From positions 1 through 64,000 of the forward strand of contig JAUXIK010000001.1 of the NCBI GenBank assembly GCA_030620995.1: a stretch of 64,000 nucleotides of DNA. Direction: 5' to 3'. Shown piece by piece: positions 20,039 through 30,264 of this stretch (positions are counted from its first letter, which is position 1; every line of letters starts with the position of its first letter). The stretch comes from Candidatus Aegiribacteria sp. (lineage in GTDB: Bacteria > Fermentibacterota > Fermentibacteria > Fermentibacterales > JCC-6). The notes under the pieces were generated by a model, which ran no database searches, was not told where the DNA came from, and saw only the letters and a program-made list of their open reading frames with translations. Position numbers and translations under genes: made by a program.

Positions 20039-20366
20039 GGGTCAGGTCGTGAATTCAATATTAGAATCAGGTTTTGAATTATAAGACTAACAGTCCGGGG
20101 TCTTAAATTAGCATTTATGGCTAACTTTGACATTCGTGTAGAGGAAGTTGTTAAATGAGCAGGTTCACAGATCCACTGATTGTCTCACCACTCTCCGATG
20201 GAAGAACATGGATAATTCTTCGTCAGTTCGGCTACGATATTGGAAACATACCCGCTCCCGAAAGGAATCCGACAGGATAATGCTTTTGGTTATTGATATT
20301 ATGCATGTTTAATATTATATACATATAAATAATATGACATAATGTTAAAATACAAGGTTTGACCCC
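20039..20366. repeat. decayed REP-type palindromes bounding a short remnant region
   Basis: GGGTCAGGTCGTG at 20039; AATTCAA 20052-20058 / TTGAATT 20074-20080; TTAGC 20108-20112 / GCTAA 20120-20124; TGACCC at 20360-20365. Confidence 0.5.
20155..20280 (+). pseudogene. 41-codon remnant resembling the N-terminus of DUF1353-type phage proteins
   Basis: translation MSRFTDPLIVSPLSDGRTWIILRQFGYDIGNIPAPERNPTG*, preceded by GAGGAAG and overlapping (ATGA) the end of a tiny ORF '...MANFDIRVEEVVK*'. Confidence 0.4.
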
Positions 20367-21511
20367 TATTTTCTTTTCCAGAGGAAGCTGAGGAAGTCCT
20401 CTATTTCTCTCCGTTCGCCTTCATTGATGGGTTCGATCCTGTCAAACACCCAGGAGCATACTTCTCCGGGACCTTCAAATTCATCAAGTCTGCCTGCGAC
20501 CAGGGCAATCACTTCCGACATTTCTTCCCTTCTTACAAGACCTGACAGACCGGATCCGGCTTTCTCGGTTTCCACCAGCAGATCAGTGCTGACAATTGAA
20601 TCCAGGTCGACTGCTTCCGAGATTGCGAGGTAGTGTTCACCTAATTGTGAAACGGAAATCTCGTACTCCAGAGCCAGCTGCCTCTGAGTGAAATGCGGGC
20701 CGTACTTTGTCACCGCGTATTCAAGAGCAGCAGCCCATATCGCAGGTTTCCTTCCACGGGGGGTAACTTTCGAACAGAAGCTATTCCAGATATCAAGAGC
20801 CTGCCGGGATTTCTCTCCTGAGTACCCGTGGAGTTCCAGCATTCCACTTACCATTCCCGCGACCAGATCTTCAATTGGAAGGTCGTAATGATGGAGGGCT
20901 TTTCGTTTCAGACTGACTCTGAGAGATTCTATTCGAAGGAGTGTATGTTCGATCCTCTCATCCTGCGGAGCCAGCTCCTTTGCCTGAAGAAGCAGGTGAA
21001 GGCTTTCTTCAATGTGTCCAGTCTTGGCTTCCAGCATTGCCAGATAAGTAAGAGTTGCAGGTATACGGTACTTTTCCCTGCGAGCTGTTGCCAGCAAAAA
21101 GCGCTGCGCTTCTTCATCGTTGTTAAGCATCAGGTGAACAAGCCCGAGTTTCCTGCGGGCATCAAGATCCTCCGGCAGTATATCCAGATACTCTTCGAGT
21201 GCTTCCCTGGCCTGCTCAAACCATTCGAGTTTGAGATAAACATCGGATGTAAGCAGTAATCCGGCGGGGCCGGGAACACCATGCCATTTGAAATTTGAAA
21301 GCCTCAGAGCCGCTTCCCTGGAGCGTCCCTCATCAAGGTCAAGCTGGCTGAGATTGAGGTTTGCAAGGTCTTCATCAGATGTTTCGCGCACAGCGGGGTC
21401 GGCAAGAAGTCTTTCCAGGCTTTCTCTTGCCATTTCATGATTATTCTCTTTCCTGGCTTTTTCAACCTGTTTCCAGAGCCAGTCTATTTTGTCATCAGAT
21501 GGCTCGGTCAA
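20366..21511 (-). CDS. TPR protein with C-terminal cyclin-like / DUF6398-like helical domain
   Basis: TPR-like helices; 'GRKPAIWAAALEYAVTKYGPHFTQRQLALEYEISVSQLGEHYLAISEAVDL'. Confidence 0.6.
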   Translation of the reverse strand: MTEPSDDKIDWLWKQVEKARKENNHEMARESLERLLADPAVRETSDEDLANLNLSQLDLDEGRSREAALRLSNFKWHGVPGPAGLLLTSDVYLKLEWFEQAREALEEYLDILPEDLDARRKLGLVHLMLNNDEEAQRFLLATARREKYRIPATLTYLAMLEAKTGHIEESLHLLLQAKELAPQDERIEHTLLRIESLRVSLKRKALHHYDLPIEDLVAGMVSGMLELHGYSGEKSRQALDIWNSFCSKVTPRGRKPAIWAAALEYAVTKYGPHFTQRQLALEYEISVSQLGEHYLAISEAVDLDSIVSTDLLVETEKAGSGLSGLVRREEMSEVIALVAGRLDEFEGPGEVCSWVFDRIEPINEGERREIEDFLSFLWKRK

Positions 21512-21513
21512 AA

Positions 21514-24500
21514 TTAATCCTCCTTTGTGACAGCGAGTATTCCGGTTACAGCAACAGTTCTGCTGAAAACCGAAGATCCAAGAGCGTTTGCCTCTATTCT
21601 GTAAATATACGAGCCGGAGGCAAGAGAATCACCGTCATGGTCAAATCCGTTCCAGAGAATCTGATTGTAACCCTGAACGCAGGTAGCGGACAATTCCTCT
21701 ATCTTCGTTCCTGAAACTGTGAAAATAGATACGCTTACTTCTGAATCCTCGGATACTCTGAAACTGAAGCACCTTTGCCCGTATCCGGGATTGGGATATA
21801 TAAGAGCTTCAGTGATACTGAGGTCCTGATCTTCCAGAATGCTGAGATTAAGTGTGTCCCTTGAACTGTTTCCAACCCCGTCAATACTCCAGAGAATGAT
21901 GGTATGCTCTCCTGGAGAAAGCGCTTCTATGTCATATGTGAGTCTGCCGCTTGTGGAACTCCCTCTGTGGTAGGAGAACCAGGAGCTCACATCACTTCCA
22001 TTACCATCTATGAAAAGACTGAGTTGCCTTCCGGAACCGCCAAGAAGGCAGATCCCGCTGGAATCGCTTATCTCAGCTTCAAGAGTTATATCCCCCGTTA
22101 CTTCCGGATGTTCAACTCCATCGTAACCCCGGAGCCACATGGTAACATCCGGACCTTCCAGATCATTTCCGGAGGGGGCACCCTCGATCAGAACTGTCGG
22201 GTCCTTAGCTCCGCAAAGATCAGTCTCACCGGAAATAACAGTCGCGGCGATCCTTGCGAGATCACCGGTCGTTGATTGAAGGGGAGTAAAGCAGTCATGC
22301 TCGAACCCTCCGTTGCTGACGGTCACAGTTCCCCTGAAGGCGGTACCTCCGTACCTGAGGTATTCGATGAGCGCTCCCCCGAGACAGGTGTAGGTTGTGT
22401 ACCAGGAAGACTCGAGTATTTCGAGAAAAGCCAATCCATCCTGCTGGAATCCGCTTCCGGTTATACTGTTGAACTCTCCGCTTCTGAGTGTGTCACCGTT
22501 CACTGAGACAGAGCCATAAGGTTCAGGCAGAGGCAGCGGCATGTCAGGATAACCGAACATGATATAGAATCTGTTGTTTATCTGGTATGAACCAGACAGG
22601 GCAAGTTTTGACTGCCATACTGCATCGCCAACGTTAAGTCCGGGTTTGTTGGTAAGCGAATCAACGATACTTCTGAAATAGCTGTAGTTCTGGTTACCGT
22701 AAGTTCCCCTTGTTCCGGCTACAGATGAAATACACCCGCCTGCAGGATGAGTAACAATTGCTTCCCCTATCGCGTCGGTACCGGGAATGTCAAAATGTCC
22801 CACATCGCAGGTCGACCAGAATGACACCGGCAGTCTCGATCCGTTTGTCAATCTGCCGACATCCTCGGACAGCATCATTTTCTCATGCGCTATCTGGCCG
22901 GCAGCGCCGTGCCCCATGTATGTAATGAACGCGAATCCCTGATTGAATGTCTCAATGAAGCTTTCCCTTGCCTCCGGTTTGTCAGGATGAGGACCATCGG
23001 GGGACCATGATCCGGGAGGCCATGGATACTCTATGAGGTAGAACTTCTCTCTGTCTATGTGCCTGGGAAGGACTTCCTCAGCGATGTGTTCGGTATCATT
23101 CGTATGATCGGTTTCATTCCATGATGAGCCCTGGCCCCATTCGTCATCGGCTGCAAGAAGAGCTCTGTTCATCCATGTGCCGCGGTTCTGACCACTCGAA
23201 TACGCAAGCAGTTTTGCCGTGCACGTTCCCAGCTCTGACAGATTATCAACCGGCATCCGCGCAATGGGAATCTCAGGAAGGACGGAGTTTTCATGAGTCA
23301 TGACGTATAGATCATCCTGGCAGTCCGATCTTGAAGTGCCGAGTATGATCCATGGCGGGATCATCACAGGTTGAGTAGTCGTGTATCCCAGAAAATCATA
23401 GTGCCCGTCGCCTGTGAGAATTACTCCTTCCAGCCCGGAAGACCAGCTGTCAATTCCCCATCGTACTGCTGATCTTATCGCACCCGGGTCGGCAACTCCC
23501 TGTCCGAATTCATCATATATTTCGGAAGTTACAGCGACAACAGGACTGTTCCCATCCTCATTGCTCAGCGTGACCATTCCCCATACTCCATCGTAAAGCG
23601 ATGGATGAACGACGAAAAGTCTGTCACCGTCAGTAACCGTTCCAACAAGCCTTCCAGGGTCAGTGGATCTTATGGAATCAGGCGAAAGCCAATCTCCGGA
23701 ATCCATGAGAATGAAAACGCTGAAACTGTCAACATCAAAAGAATAATCAAGTCGCCCGGCATTGTATTCGGTGCCGCTCAGAAGAAGTGGAGCATCAAAA
23801 TTCGAGATATCGAATACACTGCAGCCAGAGGAGACATCACTGACTCCAAAATTGTACCTGCCTGTCTTCTCTCTTGAAGGGAATAACTGTGTTCCGGATA
23901 CATTTCCCGGAAGCGCGGGATACTCGACGTGCACCGAAGCGAGCCCCATTGTGCCATCACCCGCATCTTCAATGAATCTTATTTCCAGAGAGCATGACCC
24001 TGACAGAAGCAGGTCTTCAACCTGGAGCAGCCGTTCACCTGAGCCGTACCATGAATCGGTAAGTATTTCTGTTCCATTAAGATACAGAATTACCTCGTGT
24101 AACTGAGAACTGTCCATACAAAGAGCGACTTCTATACTGCTTCTCCCACCGGAACTCTCCACCTGGAATGGCACTGTAATGCTTCCGCCTTCCTCTACGG
24201 TTTCCCATAACCAGCCGGTGTGTGTTTCCTTTTCGGGACTCCAGACGTGCTCCTCCCGCAGCCAGATATCCGAACGAATGCTCTCTCCCCATTCGGGTGA
24301 AGTGTCAGGATCTCCTGGGATCGAACCCGTTCGAAGACCGTCCTCCCCGCCCCATGTCAGCCAGTATACGTTGTGTGTTGCATACCTGTGCTGAAGTCTG
24401 GTGAGTTCTTCATCGGTAAGTTCCCATCGGCTGAGCCCTCTTCCTATGAATTCTATCGTGTCTTCCGGATCAAATACTCCATCACTGTTCTGATCGATAA

Positions 24501-25293
24501 CTGTAACAGCAACTTCAGAAAGATTGTGTTCCTCATCAGGCTCCAGACTGAACATCATGCCGGGACCCGTGAACAATCTGAGTGAAGAGCAGGGAGATCC
24601 GACAGCTTCACAACCGGCATTCTGCAGATCACTGCCGGAAACGATGTAACCGCCTGTTTCCTCTATGGAAACTCTTGCCCACGGTCTGCCCCAGAAAATA
24701 TCATCAACCGAAGCATCTTCTCTGTCAGGCCAGTAGAATGAACCGGCCGGAGCAATAAGCCTCAGAAGCCGGTTACGCTCTACCGGTATTCCTCCGGGAA
24801 CCGGTCGCCAGGAAATCTGAAGTTCTATTCTGGAGGCAAAAGTACCGGCGCCTGAACCTACTATCGGATAAACGCTGACCCTGGCCATCTGAGAACCGGC
24901 AACGGGAATAACTCCTTCAAGGACAACATGAGTCCCAACCGCTGATCGAGGTTCAGCAGGGATCTCTCTGGTTTCAAGTCCTTCTCCCACCAGGACAGGT
25001 GTTCTGGCCTGTTCCCCTTCCATACCTGTGGATCTGTATTCTGAAGCATTGAAATGAAGCAAAGGGGTCGAGCCGGGAGGAACAGGAATTAAAAGCGTCA
25101 CAGCGGGGCGGACAGGTTCTCCCGCGATACTTCTTAATCCCGCATTTTCAAATACAGTGTAACTGCCATATTCAGTATTGATAATTTTAGGATTATTGAA
25201 AGTTAAGACTGCGGAATAGCCACTGGCAGGATCAACAGGCGAAGAAAGTGAGAACTGAGAAAGAAGAGTACAAAAGAGTAATACCGCAATCAT
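21514..25293 (-). CDS. C25 (gingipain/PorU-like) cysteine peptidase with FlgD-like C-terminal domain
   Basis: 1259 aa, signal peptide, catalytic 'YMGHGAAGQIAHEKM' and 'WSTCDVGHFD', C-term 'YPNPGYGQRCFSFRV...ASGSYIYRIE'. Confidence 0.9.
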   Translation of the reverse strand: MIAVLLFCTLLSQFSLSSPVDPASGYSAVLTFNNPKIINTEYGSYTVFENAGLRSIAGEPVRPAVTLLIPVPPGSTPLLHFNASEYRSTGMEGEQARTPVLVGEGLETREIPAEPRSAVGTHVVLEGVIPVAGSQMARVSVYPIVGSGAGTFASRIELQISWRPVPGGIPVERNRLLRLIAPAGSFYWPDREDASVDDIFWGRPWARVSIEETGGYIVSGSDLQNAGCEAVGSPCSSLRLFTGPGMMFSLEPDEEHNLSEVAVTVIDQNSDGVFDPEDTIEFIGRGLSRWELTDEELTRLQHRYATHNVYWLTWGGEDGLRTGSIPGDPDTSPEWGESIRSDIWLREEHVWSPEKETHTGWLWETVEEGGSITVPFQVESSGGRSSIEVALCMDSSQLHEVILYLNGTEILTDSWYGSGERLLQVEDLLLSGSCSLEIRFIEDAGDGTMGLASVHVEYPALPGNVSGTQLFPSREKTGRYNFGVSDVSSGCSVFDISNFDAPLLLSGTEYNAGRLDYSFDVDSFSVFILMDSGDWLSPDSIRSTDPGRLVGTVTDGDRLFVVHPSLYDGVWGMVTLSNEDGNSPVVAVTSEIYDEFGQGVADPGAIRSAVRWGIDSWSSGLEGVILTGDGHYDFLGYTTTQPVMIPPWIILGTSRSDCQDDLYVMTHENSVLPEIPIARMPVDNLSELGTCTAKLLAYSSGQNRGTWMNRALLAADDEWGQGSSWNETDHTNDTEHIAEEVLPRHIDREKFYLIEYPWPPGSWSPDGPHPDKPEARESFIETFNQGFAFITYMGHGAAGQIAHEKMMLSEDVGRLTNGSRLPVSFWSTCDVGHFDIPGTDAIGEAIVTHPAGGCISSVAGTRGTYGNQNYSYFRSIVDSLTNKPGLNVGDAVWQSKLALSGSYQINNRFYIMFGYPDMPLPLPEPYGSVSVNGDTLRSGEFNSITGSGFQQDGLAFLEILESSWYTTYTCLGGALIEYLRYGGTAFRGTVTVSNGGFEHDCFTPLQSTTGDLARIAATVISGETDLCGAKDPTVLIEGAPSGNDLEGPDVTMWLRGYDGVEHPEVTGDITLEAEISDSSGICLLGGSGRQLSLFIDGNGSDVSSWFSYHRGSSTSGRLTYDIEALSPGEHTIILWSIDGVGNSSRDTLNLSILEDQDLSITEALIYPNPGYGQRCFSFRVSEDSEVSVSIFTVSGTKIEELSATCVQGYNQILWNGFDHDGDSLASGSYIYRIEANALGSSVFSRTVAVTGILAVTKED

Positions 25294-25298
25294 CTGAG

Positions 25299-26063
25299 TT
25301 ATACCCCCTCAACCAGAAGCGGAAGAATCTGCCCTGCTGCGCCATGAATACTTGTTACTCCGGCCAGAGAAGTAAGAGGTGTTTCTTCCGGATTTATCTC
25401 GATTACAGGCTTTCCCCTGCGAAGAACGAACAAGGGAAGAGAACTTGCCGGATAGACAAGCATGGATGTTCCGACAACAAGCATAAGATCACAGCTTTCA
25501 GCGAGGTCGAACGCTCTCCTCAGTGCTTTCTCGGGAAGTTGTTCTCCAAAAAGCACTACATCGGGCCTGAGTATGCTTCCGCATGAGCAGCGAGGAGGAA
25601 GACTCTCAAACAATTCCTCGGTAATGGGAACTGGCCGTGCTCCGCATCTGTTCATACATGAAGCGGTTCTGAGGCTGCCGTGAAGTTCAACCACATCAGT
25701 CAGCCCTGCCTTCTGAAGAAGTCCGTCAACGTTCTGCGTCACCACCGGCAATTTCCCGATTCGTTCCTGAAGCTGTACAAGAGCGTGATAGCCCGCGTGC
25801 GGCTGAATATCCTCGTATGCTTTAAGTCTTTCTCCATACCATTTCCACACCAGTTCGGGATCTTTCCTGAGACCCTCCGGAGAAGCAAGATCCTCTGCCC
25901 TGTGTTCGCGCCAGTAGCCATTCTCGCCGCGAAAAGTCCGAACTCCGCTCTCGCTGGACATTCCGGCTCCGGTGGAAATAACCGGCATCTCAGCGTCTGC
26001 GAGCATTTTTGTGGTTTCATCAATTAATTTCTCTGATGATAATTCTGTCATTGTCTTTCTCAT
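25299..26063 (-). CDS. NAD-dependent protein deacylase, sirtuin family
   Basis: 'PVISTGAGMSSESGVRTFRG', 'PVVTQNVDGLLQKAGLTDVVELHGSL', Zn Cys residues, 'LMLVVGTSMLVYPASSLP'. Confidence 0.95.
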   Translation of the reverse strand: MRKTMTELSSEKLIDETTKMLADAEMPVISTGAGMSSESGVRTFRGENGYWREHRAEDLASPEGLRKDPELVWKWYGERLKAYEDIQPHAGYHALVQLQERIGKLPVVTQNVDGLLQKAGLTDVVELHGSLRTASCMNRCGARPVPITEELFESLPPRCSCGSILRPDVVLFGEQLPEKALRRAFDLAESCDLMLVVGTSMLVYPASSLPLFVLRRGKPVIEINPEETPLTSLAGVTSIHGAAGQILPLLVEGV

Positions 26064-29000
26064 CGGCCTGATTGGCGAATGACAGCAAGAACATCAGTGA
26101 CCGAGCTTGAAGCGCCCTCACTGTCGGAAAATTCAATTCTGAAGATGTAAGCTCCCGACGCGGGTTCATCGCCATCGGTATCCAGGCCGTCCCAGATAAT
26201 CTGATTATATCCCTCTCCACAGGACATTGTCTTTCTCCATATTGCTCTCCCCGAAATCGTATAAACCGTGACGCTGGCTGTACCTGATGTTGCGGTTTCA
26301 AAACTGAAACAGCGCTGCCCTGATCCCGGGTTGGGATACACGAAAACGGAAGAAAGAAGCTCGGTGGATAATCCGGTGATCGCAAAATCAAGAGTATCTC
26401 GTGTTGAATTGCCCATGCCGTCCCATACGACGAGGATAATCCTGTGAGATCCATCTGCCAGTTCGGGAACAGTGTATTCTATCTCGCCATGAGTATGGCT
26501 GTCAGGTCGATACGTGAAGTACCGGCTGATATCGAAACCCTGCGAATCCAGACTCATCAGTATTGAGCGTCCGGCACCGCCGCCCATTGCGCAGATACCA
26601 CTGGAATCAGAGGCAGAAGCCCTGAGTACGGCATTTCCATGTATAACAGGATTATCCTCTCCTCTGTGTCCCTCAATCCATAATTCCAGTTCAGGGGGGA
26701 GAGAGTCATCAGCATAGATTCCATTATCCACAACAGAAACCCATTCGCGGAATGCGACTTCTGCAAAATCATTCGAGATTCCAACGGCGCTGCCGCGAGA
26801 GAAAAATCCGGTATCGGCTTGAACAGGCATGAAGAATGGAACGGTAAAATTTCCTTCGGTTCCAGTAACCAATCCCTGGTAGACACTGGATCCGTAACGC
26901 AAATACTGTATTATTGTACTCCCACCGATGGTGGTGTACTCTGTTTCTCTGCCACTTTCCGAGATATTCAGAAATGCCGCAGAACTGTTCTGAAGCGATC
27001 CACTGACAGTGTTGATTATACCGCGGATGAGAGAATCTCCGGATACTTCGAAACTGCAACCCTCAGAAGAGGGAAATACCGGGCATACTCCACCGTCTCC
27101 GAAAAACACATATCTAAAGCTGCTGGTAAAACCGGTTCCGCTTGACATTTTCGCCAGCCACAGCGACGTTCCTGCGCTCAGATCATCTCCGCTGAAGAGA
27201 GTTGCATAATAATCACTGAAGAGGAGTGTATTAGCAGTGGCCATTGTTCCCCGGGTTGCCGCTATCGAGGCTATCGATCCTCCCCCGGCCTTCAATGCGA
27301 ATTCCTCGGCCATACAGTCGGCGGAAATCATGTCAAAATGACCGATATCACAGGTTGCGAAGATCATCAATGGCTGGCGCTCTTCATTGTAGATCCTCTG
27401 GACATCACTTGATAAAAGCAGTTTCTCCTGAGCAATCTGGCCATAGGAACCATGTCCGAAGTAAATCATGTTTGCATACCCCATAGTCAGTTCCTCTACG
27501 AGATCTTCTCTTGCCTGCGGCTTTTCGGGATGGAATCCTTCCGTGGTAGTGCCGGGAGGCCAGGGATACTCGATCAGGTAGAATTTCACCCTGTCGAGAC
27601 TTTTCGGCAGAATTGAATCAGCAAGAATCTCACAGGCCAATGTGTGAGCGTATTCATTTCCCGAGCTTTTATTCCAATCATCATCAGCGGTCAGAAGAAT
27701 TCTGTTTGCCCACTGACCGGAAGGTTCTGATAATTCGTACAGCATGAGTTTGGAGAGATATGCAGCAAGTTCAGAAAGTGAGGAAACCGAAATTCTCGAC
27801 AGCGGGGTCTCGGGATACTCTCCATCATCGTGAGCGATCACGTAGAAGTCATCAATACTATTTCCATCAGCTCCGGTCAGTTCAATACACGCCGGAATCA
27901 TTGTAGGCGTGGATGTTACATGCATAAGCGGATCGTACGAGCCGTCTCCCACAAGCACAAGAGCCTGCGCGGGTTCGTCCCATGAATCCTGGGTGTACCT
28001 GAAGAATGATCTTATCGCTCCGGGATCCCTCAGCCCCTGACCGAACTCATTGTATACTTCACCGGTGGTGACCATGACGGTAGATAAACCTCTCATGCCG
28101 TATATGGTCTCAAGCGGTTCAGCGGCTTCGAGCAGCTCGTCTGCCACAACTAAAGCTATATCACCCTGAATTCCAGTTCCGATTATCCGACCCGGTTCTG
28201 CCGGCAGCAAAGAATCAGGAGAAAGGTAACCATCGGTTCCCGTGAGCCACAGTTCGGATCCGGGCTCAATTTCAAGCGATACATTTAGCATACCGCCTTC
28301 GATACTGCCCTTAAGCCTTTCAGTGGCGAATGGATCTGAGACATCCAGAAGGCTGTACGAGTCCGCAGCGCCCCCCAATGAGAAGGTGTACCTTCCCTGA
28401 ACAATATCGGTAAAGCGCAGTAATCGTCCTGCTGCGTAAGACAGGCGCCTATGGTAATCAACCTGGAAGTAGTTGAAATAGACTGTCCCTGGATCGTTCA
28501 GAGCGGTTACTTTCAGCAGATTCATGGAAGGATCAAGAGTAAGCCCCTCAAATACGAATATCTCTTCCCCTCGTCCATTAAAGGATGTATCGGCAATCAG
28601 ATCGCCGTTAAGCTGAATGGAAACGTCATGATCTCCGTAGGAGGATGAGATCAGGGAAATGGCCAGTCTGCCGTCTCCTTCAACTGATGAACTTGAGAAA
28701 TAGAAGTAACCGGGAATGTTTTCGTAAAGCATCGACCATACCCAACCGGTACTATTCTCATAACCTCCGGCCCAGATATAATCCTGTTCCTGCCAGATAC
28801 TATGCAGAAGGCTGTCGCCCCACGCTGGAGATCCATCAGGTGTCGCGTCCAGAGTATCCATCCTCAGGCCATCTTCACCTCCCCATGTGAGCCAGTATAC
28901 ATTATGGGTCGCGTAGCGGTGATGAAGCCTTTCATATTCTTTATTGAATTCATCGAAAGCAAATCTGTTCAGATCCCATGCGAAGAACCTGAGAGTATCG

Positions 29001-29839
29001 GATTGATCGAATATCCCGTCCCCTCCGTCATCCACCTCTATTGCAATTTCGCTCAGCGAATGCTCTTCTCCAGGATCCATGAGATCAAATTGTGTTCCAG
29101 GCCCTCCGAACATCCGAAGAGAACTTGATGGAACACCGATTACATCACACCCGGCCTGAGCAAACTCATCGCCGGTTACTGAATAGGGACCGGTAGAAGA
29201 GATGGCTATTCTAACCCATGGAAGTCCCCAGAACTGGCTTGTGGCTCGGGTACTGGAATTCGGCCAGTAGACGAGGGAGGGAAGGCAGAGAGCGCTGAGG
29301 AGCGGATTGTCTATCTCGCGGGTGCCACTTCTCGACAGCCATTCAAGCCGAATATCAAATTCAGAAGGAATTCTTGTATTGTCCCCCGACGCAAATGGAT
29401 CAACGGTTACAGCGGCAACGGTTGTTCCGGCGATATGCATTGTTTTAAGTTCAGCATAATCCCTGCGTTCTCCTGATGGAGTAATCAGGGGAATGATCCA
29501 TTCGGTGTCCAGGCCTGAACCGGTCTGAACCGGTGTAACCAGGAATGGACCGGGCAGCTCAACTCTCTGGAAATCTACCGGTGTACATGTAATGACAGGT
29601 TCGCAGCCGGGTGGAATGGGTATGAAACATGTTTTGACAGGAGTTATGTATTCTCCTTCTGTATGGGATAATCCCATTCCATATATGGTAGGATACCAGT
29701 ATTCTTCGTATTCATGGAAATCCGGTTCACCAATTACTACTGAAAATGAGCATCCGTCCGGACCGGAATAATCCACGGAAACAATGTCTGATTGAACCCG
29801 CATATCCAGTATGCATACAACTAATAATAACTGAAGCAA
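26060..29839 (-). CDS. C25 (gingipain/PorU-like) cysteine peptidase with FlgD-like C-terminal domain
   Basis: 1259 aa, 'IYFGHGSYGQIAQEKL', 'FATCDIGHFD', 'YPNPGSGQRCFSFETATSGTASVTVYTISGRAIW...SGAYIFRIE'. Confidence 0.9.
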   Translation of the reverse strand: MLQLLLVVCILDMRVQSDIVSVDYSGPDGCSFSVVIGEPDFHEYEEYWYPTIYGMGLSHTEGEYITPVKTCFIPIPPGCEPVITCTPVDFQRVELPGPFLVTPVQTGSGLDTEWIIPLITPSGERRDYAELKTMHIAGTTVAAVTVDPFASGDNTRIPSEFDIRLEWLSRSGTREIDNPLLSALCLPSLVYWPNSSTRATSQFWGLPWVRIAISSTGPYSVTGDEFAQAGCDVIGVPSSSLRMFGGPGTQFDLMDPGEEHSLSEIAIEVDDGGDGIFDQSDTLRFFAWDLNRFAFDEFNKEYERLHHRYATHNVYWLTWGGEDGLRMDTLDATPDGSPAWGDSLLHSIWQEQDYIWAGGYENSTGWVWSMLYENIPGYFYFSSSSVEGDGRLAISLISSSYGDHDVSIQLNGDLIADTSFNGRGEEIFVFEGLTLDPSMNLLKVTALNDPGTVYFNYFQVDYHRRLSYAAGRLLRFTDIVQGRYTFSLGGAADSYSLLDVSDPFATERLKGSIEGGMLNVSLEIEPGSELWLTGTDGYLSPDSLLPAEPGRIIGTGIQGDIALVVADELLEAAEPLETIYGMRGLSTVMVTTGEVYNEFGQGLRDPGAIRSFFRYTQDSWDEPAQALVLVGDGSYDPLMHVTSTPTMIPACIELTGADGNSIDDFYVIAHDDGEYPETPLSRISVSSLSELAAYLSKLMLYELSEPSGQWANRILLTADDDWNKSSGNEYAHTLACEILADSILPKSLDRVKFYLIEYPWPPGTTTEGFHPEKPQAREDLVEELTMGYANMIYFGHGSYGQIAQEKLLLSSDVQRIYNEERQPLMIFATCDIGHFDMISADCMAEEFALKAGGGSIASIAATRGTMATANTLLFSDYYATLFSGDDLSAGTSLWLAKMSSGTGFTSSFRYVFFGDGGVCPVFPSSEGCSFEVSGDSLIRGIINTVSGSLQNSSAAFLNISESGRETEYTTIGGSTIIQYLRYGSSVYQGLVTGTEGNFTVPFFMPVQADTGFFSRGSAVGISNDFAEVAFREWVSVVDNGIYADDSLPPELELWIEGHRGEDNPVIHGNAVLRASASDSSGICAMGGGAGRSILMSLDSQGFDISRYFTYRPDSHTHGEIEYTVPELADGSHRIILVVWDGMGNSTRDTLDFAITGLSTELLSSVFVYPNPGSGQRCFSFETATSGTASVTVYTISGRAIWRKTMSCGEGYNQIIWDGLDTDGDEPASGAYIFRIEFSDSEGASSSVTDVLAVIRQSGR

Positions 29840-30104
29840 ATTCGACTCCTTTCAGTATAGGATACTACTCAATACTGAACATACGGTGCAAGGTGTCAGA
29901 ATGAATGAATATAACTCCGGTTCTCAGGATATGTTCCCATACATTGAATCTCACTTTAAAGCATGGATGATGACGCTTCTTTATGAAGTATATACAACCT
30001 GACTAAAACACGTAAGGCTGCTTCATCACATTTCAATTGAAAGCTGCTCGTGACGAAGGCAGTTTATATTTGCAGGTCATATGATTGGATGAAATCCGGT
30101 GCTT

Positions 30105-30230
30105 TCATTCCGAATACAGGTCTTCTAATGACAGCGCTGCCTTGAAAAACTCCCCGACGTCTCCTATCCGGTCGCAATTCCTGACTGAATTGACAATACC
30201 AAGATGCTCCGGACACTTCAGAACATCCAT
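30105..30230 (-). pseudogene. 41-codon ORF/remnant containing direct-repeat copy 1
   Basis: translation MDVLKCPEHLGIVNSVRNCDRIGDVGEFFKAALSLEDLYSE*; in-frame stop immediately upstream. Confidence 0.4.
30125..30219. repeat. 95-bp direct repeat, copy 1 (left flank of the cassette)
   Basis: 94/95 identical to 32524-32618; only difference a30131 vs g32530; internal hairpin CAATTC-ctgact-GAATTG at 30175-30192. Confidence 0.97.
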
Positions 30231-30264
30231 GTGCCGTCAAATATTGTTAGAAGAGATCAGCGAA

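Noticed and set aside
20420-20450. tRNA T-loop-like 'gggttcgatcc'
   Set aside because: Lies within the TPR coding sequence with no cloverleaf around it.
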